Shown here piece after piece: positions 1-11,722 of a stretch of 60,521 nucleotides of DNA (the first letter of the stretch is position 1; each line of letters begins with the position of its first letter). The stretch is taken from contig JAMYHL010000130.1 in NCBI GenBank assembly GCA_025531455.1, positions 1 through 60,521 on the forward strand. The letters are read 5' to 3'. A program made the position numbers and the translations under genes. The notes below the pieces were generated by a model. That model made no database searches, was not told the origin of the DNA, and saw nothing but the letters and a program-made list of their open reading frames with translations. Source of the DNA: Apiotrichum sp. Y4204. Its lineage: Eukaryota > Basidiomycota > Tremellomycetes > Trichosporonales > Trichosporonaceae.

Positions 1-1208
1 CAGTCCCAATCCTGCTTTCTGCTCAGACTCACCTTCTTGAGGAAGAAGTCAACATATGGACGCTTATACACGTGATAGGTCGTTGAGCGGCCGTTGAGGA
101 CGACCTCGACGGTGTGGCCCTCTCCACGGCGCCTGCGTCCGCCGCCAAAGAGACCGGAGCCGAGGCCGAGCATGCCGCCGCCTGCGTGGGCTGAGCCAAT
201 CGGGCGCGAGGTCGAGTGAATTAGGGTCTCATCGAGGTCAAGGATGAGCGTCTTCTGTAGATGGAACGGATTCTGGTGCAGGCGGGGTTGGGGGATGATG
301 CTGGGCGTGACGCTGCGGTGCGGGACAGCCGGGACAGACGGGTCCAGCAGGGAAGTGGCCAGCGGGTTGGGAAGGAGGCGGCGGCGGGGCTGGAGTATGG
401 ACTGGGGTGAGGGGCGGCGCGCGAGCGGGGCGAAGGCCGGCGAGGCGACGATTTGGTCCTTCTCCCGCTGCTCGTCGTCTGCGGGCACGTCCATCGAGCC
501 CGTGATCGAGATGGTCTCCTTGTTGCGCGCCGAGCGCAGGCGAAAGGAAAACGTCGCATCGGCCGGATTGCGGGGCTGGAACTCGTTATCCGCCGGTGCA
601 TCGACCGCTTCTGCCTCGGGTACTGCGCGGGTGACGGGGTCGACCCACTCGCGGTCGGACGGCTCGAGCTCTGACGCCGAGCCCTCGTCGCTGCTCGCGC
701 TGACGGCATCCCCGATCGCACTCTGGGCATGCGGCGGTAATGACTCCCCGAGCGGAATTCCAGAGATCCCCGGGATACCCGACGACGGAGTGGTGGGCGT
801 GGAGTTCTCGGCGGCGAGGAGCTTGGAGCCTGACCGCCGGCGGTCGCGGACGGCGCGTGTGTCGCCGACGAGCGACCGCCAGAAGCTGAGGAGGATGCTC
901 CAGAGCGCGAGGGCGATGCGCACGAGGAGCGGTGTCGTGGGCGGGGGAAGCTTGATGCTGCTGCTCGTTGCGTGGCGGCGGCGTCTCCTTCTGCGCGGCG
1001 GGAGGTTGGAGAGGCGGCGTACAATGCCGGGGGCGGAGGTAGTGGTCGAGCCGAGGGAGGGGAGGTTGACTGCCGAGGAGGACGCCGAGACTGGCGGCGG
1101 GGTGACGACGAGTGGGGGCGTGTAAGGGGGGGAAGCGGCCGGCGCGGTGGCCGGCGGCGCCTGCCCGAGCTGGGCGAAGAACGTGTCGACGCGCGTTAGC
1201 GTGTTCAT
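1..1208 (-). CDS. NEM1: Nem1-type lipin phosphatase, N-terminal part (cut by window edge)
   Basis: Visible coding exon 33-1208; a GTGAG donor follows at 32 and the rest of the gene lies off the left edge. The 392 visible residues start with ATG at 1208. Residues about 86-107 form a hydrophobic segment (VRIALALWSILLSFW), followed by a long disordered Ser/Pro-rich stretch. The HAD/SCP-type phosphatase core then begins with ILDLDETLIHS, with nucleophile Asp324 and Asp326, and continues into YKRPYVDFFLKK, as in Nem1. In yeasts Nem1 sits in the nuclear/ER membrane with Spo7 and dephosphorylates lipin (Pah1), switching phosphatidate from membrane to storage-lipid synthesis. The membrane segment ahead of the catalytic domain favours Nem1 over soluble Psr/Fcp-type phosphatases. 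The C-terminal half of the catalytic domain is not visible. Confidence 0.82.
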   Translation of the reverse strand, partial: MNTLTRVDTFFAQLGQAPPATAPAASPPYTPPLVVTPPPVSASSSAVNLPSLGSTTTSAPGIVRRLSNLPPRRRRRRRHATSSSIKLPPPTTPLLVRIALALWSILLSFWRSLVGDTRAVRDRRRSGSKLLAAENSTPTTPSSGIPGISGIPLGESLPPHAQSAIGDAVSASSDEGSASELEPSDREWVDPVTRAVPEAEAVDAPADNEFQPRNPADATFSFRLRSARNKETISITGSMDVPADDEQREKDQIVASPAFAPLARRPSPQSILQPRRRLLPNPLATSLLDPSVPAVPHRSVTPSIIPQPRLHQNPFHLQKTLILDLDETLIHSTSRPIGSAHAGGGMLGLGSGLFGGGRRRRGEGHTVEVVLNGRSTTYHVYKRPYVDFFLKKVSLSRKQDWD

Positions 1209-2745
1209 TGTGAGAGTTGGCTAGCGGCGCGCAGGCATGGTGGGAGGAAAGGCGGTGGCAATGACGACGGGCGGTGGGAGTGTAGACGCCAGCCGGGAAA
1301 GGAGAACGAGTGGTGCGGGATGTGTGAGTAAGATGGTGGTGATGAAGGCAATGATGGTGAGGATGAGAGTGAGTTGTTGAGTTGTGAATGAGATAGAAGG
1401 AGGAGAGCAAGAACGAGGGGGACGACGATGATGATGATGATGAGGATGAGGATGAGGATGAGGATGAGGATGAGGAGTGGAATGGAATGGAATGGATGCC
1501 GAGTGGGGCACAAAGGAGCAACAAATGAACGACTGGGGCGGCAACCGGGCAAAACCAGGAGGAACAACCAACGGACACACCCCGTGCGTATCTGTATCTC
1601 GGTATCGGTGCCTCGATTCTTGTTCCGCCATTCTCAGTGCCATCGCATGCATGCATACGGCATCCCCCCAGCTGTAGCTACAGTACCAGTCGTCGTGCAT
1701 CCAGACTGTGCTCGCCACCGCCTCTGCGCTGCTCACGACGCACGACATGGGGAAACAGGGAGCGCCACCGCCCCAGTCCAATCTAACAGGTGACCACTTA
1801 AGAGGGCAGATGGAGGCATGGAGGCATGGGATACAACCAGCGCTTGGTCGTTTCCACAACAGCTGCCCCAACGGCTCGCCAGATCGCAAAGAGTCTAGAA
1901 CAACAATGTCCTAGAAATGCAGAACTGCACTCCACTCCGGCTCGGAGCTGTAAATGACATTTCCATCTCATCTCGCTCTTTGCTTTACCCTGCCCATTGG
2001 ACTGCTTCATGTGTCTTGCTCTGCGGCCAACGTCGGCCGGATGCCCCACATTTTTCTATCTATCAAACTCTGTGGGGGAACAGGATCCATCATGGTTCTC
2101 AATCTCATTTAAACCACCACGCCACCCACCAGCTGCCTATGGCCTAGCTGTCACATGCTCACATGCTCATGCTACATTGATTATGGACTCGGGATCTTTG
2201 GCCATCTGGTCGCTACCTGCCCACAGGCCACAGCCCACGTAACGGCCAAATCCGGCCCCCACCAGCATTCTAGCAATGACACATATCGAGATCGACAGAC
2301 ATTGTGGCCTTGTAGCCAACTCGCGCCACCCTCCCCAGCCTCTCTTCAGCCGCGGCAACAGCCAGTGATCGACAGACGCAGACTGCAGTGCCTACTAAAT
2401 TGTGCCAGCTGATTACCACCTCTCCATTCTACCAAGCTACCCGCTACCCGCAATGCTAGGTCATGCATAATGTGTAATGGATTCAACGTTGTACACTACA
2501 GGCCAACCTCATATGGCTGGTCCAGCGACTGGCTCGCCCCACAGCAGCCAACAGCCAGTCGCTTCTTTCCCCCACCTGTTCGTCCCCACACGCTCGAGCA
2601 CCCAGGTGCCCGTGCTCTTCCAGCCGTGCTTCCAAGACGCCGCACGGCCCTCGCACACTCGGCACGGCAATCTCTGGTGCTCGGCTGGGTATCGTCCGTG
2701 GGTCATGTCACCTCGCCGCTTCGCGGGCCTCTACACTTGCTCCCT
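1209..2745. other. intergenic, NEM1 promoter / RPB2 downstream region
   Basis: About 1.5 kb between the NEM1 start and the RPB2 stop, both on the minus strand. It carries the microsatellite at 1421-1494 in the presumed NEM1 5' leader. I found no convincing gene: the open frames here are short, lack family motifs and are not joined by splice sites. Confidence 0.6.
1421..1494. repeat. GAC/GAT to GATGAG microsatellite followed by GGAAT units
   Basis: Seen directly: a GAC/GAT run grades into about six GATGAG hexamers (to about 1475), then three GGAAT pentamers. It lies about 215-285 bp upstream of the NEM1 start codon, so on the transcribed strand it is a pyrimidine-rich CTCATC tract in the promoter or 5' leader. 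A length-polymorphic site is likely. Confidence 0.85.
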
Positions 2746-5700
2746 CTAGTCGTCGCCGTCCCCAGAGTACATCCTGACCGTCACGTTCATAGCCTGCAGC
2801 TCCTGGAAGAGCAGCTGTATATGTCAGCCAAGTAGTTCCCCTCGAAATGTATCTTCTGTGACTCACCTTGGCCGCGTACGGGATGTAGATCTGGCTGATC
2901 TGCGTAGAGTTGCGGCATACTGTGCAGTGGAACTCTTGCTTCTTGAGGTTTGCAATCGCCATGAGGCCGCACTGGTCGCAGACGTGGAGGCGGAACGCGT
3001 CCGACGACTCGTACATGCGCTCCTTGAGGAAACCGGCGATACCGTGCGAGATCATACTGCTTGTCAGCACTGTTTAAGCATAGAAGAACTCACCAGTCGC
3101 GCTCCATTTCACCGAAACGCAGACCACCGTCACGCGAACGACCCTCGACGGGCTGACGAGTGAGGATCTGAAGCGGGCCACGCGCACGTGCGTGGATCTT
3201 GTCGTCCACCATGTGCTTCAGGCGCTGGTAGTATGTCGGGCCAAAGTAGCACTGCGCCTGCAGCTTGCGGCCAGTGTGGCCGTGGTACATGACCTCGAAG
3301 CCGCGCGACTGGTAGCCGCACTTGCGGAGGAGCTTGGACACCGACTCGACAGTGAGCTCCGTGAACGGCGTGGCGTCACCCTCGCGACCGGTCAGTGTGG
3401 CAAGCTTGGAGAGCAGACACTCGACCAAGTGCCCGATGGTCATACGCGACGGAATGGCGTGCGGGTTGATGATAATGTCCGGCACAATTCCCTCGGCAGT
3501 AAACGGCATGTCCTCCTGGCGGTACGTAATACCAATGGTACCCTTCTGTCCGTGACGCGACGCAAACTTGTCGCCAATCTGGGGGATACGCGTCGAGCGG
3601 ATGCGGATCTTGACAAACTTGAGACCGTCGGCATTTGTTGTGATCATGACCTGGTCAACGACACCCTGTTCTGTCGACTTCATCGGTGTGGAAACATCAC
3701 GCTTCGTGTGCGTTGCCGACCGCTGGCCGAGCTCCTCGCTGTCCGGGGGTATGGGTGCCGTCTTTCCGATGATAATGTCATCACCGTTGACGTTGGTCGC
3801 GGGCGTTATGAGTCCGTCCGGGTCGAGCTTGGCGTAACGGTCACTCGGGCCATGCTTCATCCTCAAGGTCTCGTTGCGGTCCGGCTTCTCGAAAGTCTCG
3901 ACCTTCTGCATACCGACCATCTTCTCCGTGTCTGTGTAGGCACGGTAGTAGAGGGAACGGAAGAGGCCACGGTCGATCGACGACTGGTTCATAATAACCG
4001 AGTCTTCCTGGTTGTAGCCCGAGTAACACAAGATAGCGACAATCGCGTTTTGGCCAGCTGGCAACTCGCTAAACTTGAGGTAGCGCATGCCCTGCGTGGT
4101 TGCCAGCGGCGCCTGCGGGTAGTAGAGAATGTTCGCCATCGTGTCCATGCGCAGCTGGTAGTTTGTGAGGTAGATGCCCATCGCCTGCTTGCCCATAGCC
4201 GACTGATACGTGTTACGAGGAGACTGATGTCAGTTGAGCTAAATAAATACAACTCACCTGGTTGTGGTCCGGGAAGGGGACAATGGAAGCACAGACACCG
4301 AGGATCATACTCGGGTGAATCTCCATGTGCGTGTAGTTTCGGCTCCAGTTTGAGCTCTTGATACGCGCGGCAGGGTCGAAGGCTTCAATGTTGTGCAGCG
4401 CATGTGCCTTCTCGACCTCCTCGCGCGAGTTGTACAGTTGCGCGTTCTCGAGGTCCTCGGGTCCCATGGCGATGAGGATCGTCTCCTCCTCTTCGGCATC
4501 GACATACTCGATGATACCGCGGTTCAGCAGCTCGTTCCACGCCGAGCCGTCCGCGACCGCCTCGAGACCATCCGCAATCCTGTCCAGGCGGTTGATGTCG
4601 TCACGCGTGAGCAGAATCGACTGCTTCTCGTGGTCGACAATGAACAGCGGACGACACACACGGCCCGCGTCGGTGAACAAACGCAGCTCGCGCTCACGAA
4701 TGTCCCTCACGATTGAGATCTCATGCTTGAGCTGGCCGCCGCGACGCATCTTCAACAGGTTGTCGTGAAGCGTGACGGCATCACGGTGGATACCCATCCA
4801 GACACCGTTGACAAACACCTTGGTGGCCGTTGGTGCGTTCTGGAACTCGACAGTGTCCTCGAGGCCCCACTCCTCCAAGAACTCCATGACAGGCGCGGAG
4901 TAGGAACCGACCGAGATGTACGACATGAGCGAGAGGTTCTTGACAAGACCACACGCCTGTCCTTCGGGTGTCTCGGCAGGGCAGACAAGACCCCAATGGG
5001 TGTTGTGCAGCTGTCGCGGCTTGGCAATCTTTCCGTCACGGCCAATAGGGGTGTTGGTACGCCGCAAATGGGAGAGGGTCGACGCAAAGGTGTAGCGGTT
5101 GAGTACCTGGGACACGCCAGCACGCGCCTGCATGGCCTTTGCCTGGTCACCCCAGTTTCCGGTGGCAAGCGAGTACTTGAGACCGTTGGTGATAATACCA
5201 GGCTTGATGGCGTTGACGAGGGTGAACTGCTTGTGGGTCTCGACACACTTTTGCAAGTGGCGGTACACGTCGCGGGTGAGCTTCTTGAAGAGGATGCGGA
5301 ACAGACTCGCAAGCAGCGGGCCGGCGAGGTCGAGACGCTTCTTTCCAAAGTGGTCACGGTCGTCGAGCTCGCGGCGGCCCAGAGCGGCGGAACACAGGCG
5401 GTGCACCATGTATCCCAGGAAGTACGCCTTCTTCGACTCGAAGCCCTCAGAAACCGACACGTGCGGGAGCATCTCCTTTTGAAGAATGTCGAACGCGGCA
5501 CGCTGGCGCATCGCCTTTGTTCCCTTCTCCTGTTGTCCACGACGACCGATAAAGTCGAGTGCCGTGTCGCGGTCCTGCACAGCGAACGCCTCCTCGATAC
5601 ACGGGCGGAGCATCTCGAGCATGGCCGTGTCCTCTGGGTCGAAACAGATGTGCTGCAGCACATCGCGGTCGGGGACAATACCGAGCGCACGGAAGATGAT

Positions 5701-6638
5701 GACGATCGGAATGTCGACCTTGGTATACGGGAGCGACGCACGCATGACGGAGCCGGTGGTGCCTGCTGCACGCGCGTACATCCTCACGACCGTCTTGGAC
5801 GGCATCTTTCCGCCCTTCTCCATCTGACTCGTCACCTCGGAGAAGAAGGTGATCGCCGAGGGGTCACCCTTCTTGAAGACATAGACGTGGTTTGCCGCCA
5901 TGCGCTCCTGCGCGATAAGCACCTTCTCCGAGCCGTTGATGACAAAGTATCCACCCTGGTCGTAGGGGCACTCGTTGAGCTGGTAAAAGTGGTCATCCGG
6001 GAGACCGTGAAGGAGACAGAAGTTGGAGCGGACCATGACGGGCACTCTTCCGATCCAGATCTTGTCCTCCTCTGCCTCTCGCAGCACGCCATTCTCGTCG
6101 AGTGCTGGCTGCCAGTCCGCCTCAATCGGGTCATCCACACTTCCGGCTGTGAGCGTCTTTTTCCGCATATCGACATAGAGCGGCGCCGCGTAGGTGAGGT
6201 TACGCAAACGCGCCTCCTGCGGGAACAGTCCCACTGTCTGTCCGTCGATTTCCGTCATCGAGACCTTTGCGAGATAAATCTGCCCAAACGAAATCTCGTA
6301 TCGCCGCGTCTCGTCGCCGTGCACACCCGTGTGCTGCGAGTGTTGGTCGAGCGTCAACTTTGCGTTCTCGTCGACGAGCTCCTGCATCGTGTTCTCGACA
6401 AACTCGTTGAACGACTCGAGCTGTTGCCGCACCAGACCCTTTTCGTCAAAGAACGAGTTGATTACCTTCCAGTAGTCCTCCTGCGAGATCGGCTCGTCGC
6501 CGTCCTCCCCCTGCCCGTCCCACCCATCGTTCTCATAGTCGTAATCGGGGTTGTACTCGTAGCCGTCGCCGGCAGTCCCTGCACTGTTGTAGTAATCTGA
6601 GAGGAAAGAGAGAGAGGGAGATATTCACCTGCATCCAT
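2746..6638 (-). CDS. RPB2: RNA polymerase II second-largest subunit Rpb2
   Basis: Five exons on the minus strand: 6629-6638, 4258-6596, 3094-4223, 2867-3056 and 2746-2814, joining to 1245 residues (S. cerevisiae Rpb2 has 1224). The first coding exon is only 10 nt (ATGGATGCAG). Introns are 32, 34, 37 and 52 nt. The product forms half of the Pol II active-centre cleft. Diagnostic segments: [13 protein letters not shown] near the N-terminus, the lobe/protrusion, [22 protein letters not shown] spanning intron 2, [16 protein letters not shown] of the hybrid-binding region, RFGEMERDC across intron 3, and a C-terminal zinc site CDQC...CTVC. The tail ends in an acidic GDGDD. Confidence is very high. 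Long antisense open frames opposite it are codon-bias shadows. It is divergent from EBP2 across 610 bp. Confidence 0.98.
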
Positions 6639-7248
6639 ATTGGGAACACAAACAAGAGCGGAGCACGGAGCGCAAACAGCGGGCAGCAGCGGCGGAGATG
6701 TATGCGGGCTCGCGCGAGGTAGTCTACGGCCTGAGGGAAGCCTGAAGTCTCAAGAAGCGCGATTCAAATCCGACGGGGAGGGGTTTGTTGTTGCCACCTG
6801 CGATGCGATCGGCGGCGCGCGCGGGATGGACGCGAGGGTATCGATGCAGCTGGGGATGGGAGATGGAGTGATGCACAGACGGAGTGGATGCCCCCCTCTT
6901 GTCCACTGCTTTTTGTTGTGTATTGGGATGAGATGGGTGGCGTTGAGCAATGTTGTGGTGGTGACAAGCGGGACAATGATGGTGTCCTCGAGTGCATTCC
7001 ACGAGCCAGGCGACTGACTGCATCCGGAGACGCGCGGCGGGCTACGGTGGCGGCGATGAATAATCCCGTCAGTGTGGCAGTCGGTCATTACTGAGTGGAA
7101 CAGTTACGTAATCCACTAAAGTTGCCGCCAGGTGCAGCTCAGAATTTTGGATTCCCTCCACTCCGAGCAGATCGAGCAGACGGACAGCAAAGCAGCAATC
7201 CTGCGTTGAAGTGTCACTCCCAGCTCCAACTACACAACACACGACACA
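6639..7248. promoter_or_regulatory. divergent RPB2/EBP2 promoter region
   Basis: 610 bp between two divergent start codons, serving an RNA polymerase subunit and a ribosome-biogenesis factor. No TATA box or other element stands out by eye, and I see no additional gene. Confidence 0.6.
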
Positions 7249-8621
7249 ATGGTCACCGGCAAGAAGCAGGTCAAGGCCAAGACGGCAAAGGCGGCACCCA
7301 AGGCGGCAAAGGCGGCTCCCAAGGCCGCACCCGCGAAGGGCAAGGGAAAGGCCAAGGCGGCGGCCAAGGAGCCGACTCCCGAGTCGGATGACGCGGAAGA
7401 GGAGGACGAGGAGGACGAGTCTGGCGAGGAGGAGTCGGACTCGGACGACGACGGGATTACCGAGGAGGGGATGAAGCGGTTGATGGAGCTTGTTGGCCCC
7501 GAGGACCTCGATGAGCTGGAGCGTGCCCAGCTTGGCATGGAGGAGGACGAGGACGAGGAGGAAGGCGATGAAGACGAGGAGGACGATGAGGAGGGAGATG
7601 AGGATGAAGAAGATAACGAGGTGAGCTGCGCGCGCGTTCTTAGTCAGCTTGCTCTAACCTCAGGCCAACTCGATCATTATGGAGGAGGCGGACCCGGACA
7701 CTGTCGCGATCGATGAGCTCGGCTCGGACGTGAGCCTCGACGAGGACGCCGTGCCGCAGCGCAAGGTGACCACGAACAACCAGGTGGGTACCGACCTTGC
7801 TCTTCACCCATGCTGACCCCAGCCGGCGATGCGCATTCTCACCGAGGGAATCAAGATGACGCACACGCCGTGGCCGGAGCACCTGATCGTGTCGTCAAAG
7901 ACGATCCTGGACGTGGACCCGAGCGACGACCTGAAGCGCGAGATGGCATTCTACAAGCTGGCGCTTGACGCTGTCCCGATTGCGCGCGCGCAGTGTGCCA
8001 AGCACGACATTCCGTTCTCGCGCCCGAACGACTACTACGCCGAGATGGTCAAGTCGGACGAGCACATGGAGCGTGTGCGCACAAAGCTGGTGGAGGAGTC
8101 GCAGGGCATCAAAAAGTCGGAGGAGGCCAAGAAGCAGCGCGAGCTGAAAAAGTACGGCAAGCAGATCCAGGTCGAGCGCCTCAAGCAGCGCGAGGCGGAC
8201 AAGAAGAGCTTCAACGACAAAATGGCCGGCGTCAAGCGCAAGCGCAAGGAGGGCATGGAGATTGGCGGCGAGGGCGACGACTTTGGCATCGAGATCGACG
8301 ACGGCGACGACCGTCCCGCGCGTGGCCGCGGAGCTGGTGGAAAGTCGAAGGTGAGTAGTTGTCGGGGTCAGGTGTGATGGCCCACCCCAATACCCTTTTC
8401 TCTCAGCTCACACGCAGATGCCCCGCCACGCCCGCGACGCAAAGTACTCGCTCGGCGGGTCGTCGCGCCGCGCCAAGCAGAACACGCGCGAGAGCACCAA
8501 CGACTTTTCTGGCTGGGGCAGCGAGAAGAAGGGCAAGGGCGCCAAGGGCGCCGGAGCGGGCGCGCCCAAGGGCAAGCAGGCGCGGCCGGGCAAGAGCAAG
8601 CGCCATTCGCGGAGGAAGTAG
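7249..8621 (+). CDS. EBP2: rRNA processing protein Ebp2 (EBNA1BP2 family)
   Basis: Four exons: 7249-7620, 7664-7783, 7823-8350 and 8418-8621, giving 407 residues; introns are 43, 39 and 67 nt. The N-terminal third is a Lys/Ala-rich basic stretch followed by a long acidic Asp/Glu tract. The family signature is SRPNDYYAEMVKSDEHM in exon 3, within a Lys-rich coiled-coil region (residues about 170-300). The C-terminus, in exon 4, has the conserved ARDAKYSLGG motif and a very basic tail ending SKRHSRRK. Ebp2 is a nucleolar factor needed for 27S pre-rRNA processing and 60S subunit assembly, working with Brx1 and Rrs1 in yeast. The start is the first ATG of the open frame. It converges on SEC28, with 270 bp between stops. 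Confidence 0.93.
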
Positions 8622-8891
8622 GGCGGATTCGGGGGATGATAGATATTATGCATGTCGTGTATTTTAGAGGAATCCGAGGACAGAGTATCACCAAGCGCTA
8701 TATCACAGAACTCTACCGGATGGACGGTCAGTTATGGTAGGACTGCTCTGTAGTGGAACTTGTCACGTTTCTTGCTGCTCTTCCGTCCTCCCTTCCCCCC
8801 TGCTTCGCCCATGATCCTATACTACTGACCATCTGCATCGTTTCTACGGGTATACAAACACGGCCTAAGCGGCCGGAGGTGTCACGTCCCC

Positions 8892-9905
8892 TTACGTGGG
8901 GATGGCAAACTTGGCCGCCGCCTCGTCAAAGAGCGCCTCCTTGGCAGCAAGGTCGGCAGCGAAGGGGTGTCCCGTCTGCGCGAGTTTCCTGTCTGTCAGC
9001 CCTATTTCTCTGTATCTCACTCACGCCTGGGCCTCGGCGTCCCCCAGAGAGGTGGCGACAGCGAGCACCGCGCCGTCGTCCGCGCCGCGCTCGAGCGCCT
9101 CGGCGATATCCGCGCGCGCCTCGTCCGCGTGCGAGAGGAGGAGATGCGCAGCCGCATGGCTCGCGAGCACGCGCGGCGTCCGCCCGTTCGGGAGCTGGTA
9201 CAGCTCCTCGAAAAAGTAGTATGCCTGGTGCAGGGGGCGGGCGCCGGTGCGCAGGCCGATCCACGCCTCGATGGCCTGGACGAGGGTGCTGTCGTTTCCA
9301 ATCTTCTTCGCAAGGGCGTACTGGCTCTGAGCGAGGTCGCGCCTATCCAGGGAAAGACACAGCTGGACAAGGAGCGCAATACACTCGAGGTCCTCTGCGC
9401 CAGCGCCCTCGGAGAGCGTCGCGACTGCCTCTTCGTTCTCCCCTGCGAGGATGAACACTGTTCCGACCAGCGCGCGCACCGTGCCCTCTTCCCCGCCCTC
9501 GCCCTCCACCTCCAGCAGAATATCGCGTGCGGCGTCGACTCCGTCCCCGGAGGAAAGGAAGGTCGCGAGCGCGCCGGCGGCACGCGCCGAGGGCGAGGTC
9601 TCGAGCCATGGCGAGAGGACCGCCTCGGCGTCGGCAATGCCCGCGGGGCTCAGCGCGAGGTGCGCGCGCGCGACGTACACTGCGCGCTGAAGAGCCGCAT
9701 CGTCGGATCCCGGAGTGATGCCCTGGGTCGAGGCCTCCTCAATCGCGGCTGAGGTTAGGTACACATGTTATTCGGGTGGAGAGCGGACGTACCCTTGAAC
9801 GAGCCTGCTGTCAGCATGGATACCATTGTCGTTCGCTCCGCTCGCCCTGCGGCACTCACCCTGGTAGAACAGCTGCTTGACGTGGTATAGCGGGTCGGCG
9901 TCCAT
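8892..9905 (-). CDS. SEC28: coatomer epsilon subunit (epsilon-COP)
   Basis: Four exons: 9860-9905, 9793-9804, 9025-9748 and 8892-8988; 292 residues. Exon 2 is a 12-nt microexon encoding part of GSFK. Introns are 55, 44 and 36 nt. The N-terminus DPLYHVKQLFYQG and the C-terminus HPFAADLAAKEALFDEAA are hallmarks of epsilon-COP. Between them lie Ala/Leu-rich helical repeats of TPR type that form the arc binding alpha-COP. The protein stabilises alpha-COP in the COPI coat for Golgi-to-ER transport. The exon 1/3 splice frames also fit if the microexon is skipped (see findings). It is divergent from ERV1 across 1.1 kb. Another COPI subunit, SEC21, lies about 17 kb downstream. Confidence 0.92.
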
Positions 9906-11047
9906 GGTGTATGTGGTGTGTGTGTGGATGTCGCGTCGATGGATGTTGCTGATGGGACTGGATATTGTCGATGGCGTTTATGGCGTGGAGGTCGGTGCTG
10001 GCGTTGATGCGTTGATGCATTGATGGGATCGGTGAATGGGACGTGGGTTTCGCGTGGGTTTGGTCCCGATTTACCCACTGGCCATTATTGAATTTAGATA
10101 ACTCCTGGGGGGTTGCAATCAGTCAATGTCATCCGATGAGGATAGAGAACGATACAGAACGTGATGCATGCAAGATGGTGTACCAGGGAATAGATTTACA
10201 TGGTAGAGACATTGGCGTAAATCTGAAAGAAGGAGGAAATGTGGAGGATTGGACTACGATGAGGTCGTCCTAAAAGTGGCACTTCTGTGCCGCGTCGAGG
10301 ACCATTGAGGGCGATGTCGACACATCGACAGGCAAAAGGAAGCACTGAGCAAAGGTCAAAGTCGTCCTGGGGTCTCAGAGCTGTATCATTCTAGAAATTG
10401 CGAGTACTGTACGGTACTCCCTTGCAGAAACCACGGTCGGGCTCGACCAGAACCAATAGTCATCCTCGACACCAATGCTGTGGCAACCGACGCAGTACTC
10501 TTGGCCTCTTATGAAACGTCCTTGTTCATCGACTCAGCTATTCGACGGAAATAAATCTTTAGGAGCTACTCCTCTCCTCTAGGTACTTCGTATCTGCTGC
10601 CTGTTTATCTCGGCTGAGCTGGGATTATTATTTTTCCTATTTTTTTCTGCTATTTTCGTTTTATTTTTCTGTTCCTCTGCTCCTTGCTTTTTATCGCATC
10701 TGAATGCCCCAGTTCAACCTGCCTCCCCACAGCACAGGTGCATCAGCAGAGCAGCTGGTCAGACCCAGTGAGGTGAGGATTCTGGCAAGTCCAGCTCCGG
10801 CCATGGCAGTTGCACAAGTCGAGGTCGCCACGATCGACAAAGTGCCACAAACCAACCCGCACTGACGACATGACGCGCCACACAGCCAGCCAGCCTCCAC
10901 CGGCAGAACATTTCGGCACACACTTAGTCATCTCCGCATCAACATTATCGACATCAACAACAATCAATCCTCTTCATCTCGACAGCGTCCACATATCCGC
11001 TTCCTCTCGTCCACATTCCCCGCACACCCGCCCTCTCGCTTGTTACG
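9906..11047. other. intergenic, divergent SEC28/ERV1 promoter region
   Basis: 1.14 kb between divergent starts. Positions about 10,600-10,690 are a strikingly T-rich tract on the plus strand (repeated runs of five to seven T), about 360-450 bp upstream of ERV1, possibly a nucleosome-disfavouring promoter element. No gene is recognisable. Confidence 0.55.
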
Positions 11048-11629
11048 ATGCCCGAACCGACAACCCAGCCGCTGCGCACAACAAAAGAGACGCATCCCAA
11101 CCTCCCCCCCGGCCTCGTCCTCGGACCGGACGGCAAGCCGTGCAAGGTGTGCAACTCGTTCAGCGACTGGGCCAAGATCAAGGTCAAGAAGAAGCCTGCC
11201 GGGGCCTCCGGCGCCGGCGCAGGTGCAGGTGCAGGCACCGCTGCCGCCGCCGCCGTTGCCGCTACCTCATCGACCAAGCGCGAAGACTGCCCGCCGGATT
11301 CTGCCGCACTCGGCCGCGCGACATGGACGTTCCTCCACACCACCGCGGCATATTACCCGCTCAAAGCGTCTGCCGAGCACCAGAGCCGGATGCGCGCGCT
11401 GCTCGGCAGCCTGCCGCAGCTGTACCCGTGTACGTGGTGTGCGGACGATTTCGGCAAGGACATGGCGGCCAACCCGCCGGATGTGTCAGGGCGCGAAGGG
11501 CTGTCGCGGTGGCTTTGCGAGCGGCACAACGCGGTGAACGAGAAGCTGGGGAAGAAGCCGTTCGACTGCGGATGGGAGAGCCTCGATGCGCGGTGGAAGG
11601 ACGGACCCAAGGACGGGAGCTGCGATTAG
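11048..11629 (+). CDS. ERV1: mitochondrial FAD-linked sulfhydryl oxidase Erv1 (ALR family)
   Basis: A single exon encodes 193 residues. The N-terminal shuttle region holds a CxxC pair (CKVC, residues about 34-37). It is joined by an Ala/Gly-rich linker (about residues 53-76) to the catalytic domain. That domain has the family segments WTFLHTTAAYYP, the redox-active YPCTWC (Cys128/Cys131), the FAD-contacting HNAVNEKLGK, and a final Cys in PFDCGW. Erv1 reoxidises Mia40 in the intermembrane space and passes electrons to cytochrome c. The N-terminal CxxC and the HNxVN helix favour Erv1 over ER-type Erv2, and there is no signal peptide. The start fits the family length. It is convergent with the RER2-type gene, with only 93 bp between stops. 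Confidence 0.93.
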   Translation: MPEPTTQPLRTTKETHPNLPPGLVLGPDGKPCKVCNSFSDWAKIKVKKKPAGASGAGAGAGAGTAAAAAVAATSSTKREDCPPDSAALGRATWTFLHTTAAYYPLKASAEHQSRMRALLGSLPQLYPCTWCADDFGKDMAANPPDVSGREGLSRWLCERHNAVNEKLGKKPFDCGWESLDARWKDGPKDGSCD

Positions 11630-11722
11630 ATTGATACACATGCATACACCGCTCTATGGCTCTACGATCAAGAATCCAGTCAAGTCCAAGTCCAATCCTC
11701 TACGCCAATTCCTGCCCACACC

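Noticed and set aside
586..1656. 356-codon minus-strand frame with a poly-Ser run
   Set aside because: The Ser run is the microsatellite at 1421-1494; the rest overlaps NEM1 in another frame. No motifs.
4723..6600. 625-codon plus-strand open frame opposite RPB2 (and a 389-codon one at 3192-4361)
   Set aside because: Antisense shadows of a strongly biased coding sequence; no family motifs, and RPB2 on the other strand is unmistakable.
6765..6785. GATTCAAATCC resembling a tRNA B box
   Set aside because: Flanking bases do not pair into a T-arm or acceptor stem, and no A box is at the proper distance.
10691..10967. Short Cys/Trp-rich minus-strand frames upstream of ERV1
   Set aside because: Overlapping frames of similar length, no conserved pattern; promoter sequence is the simpler reading.
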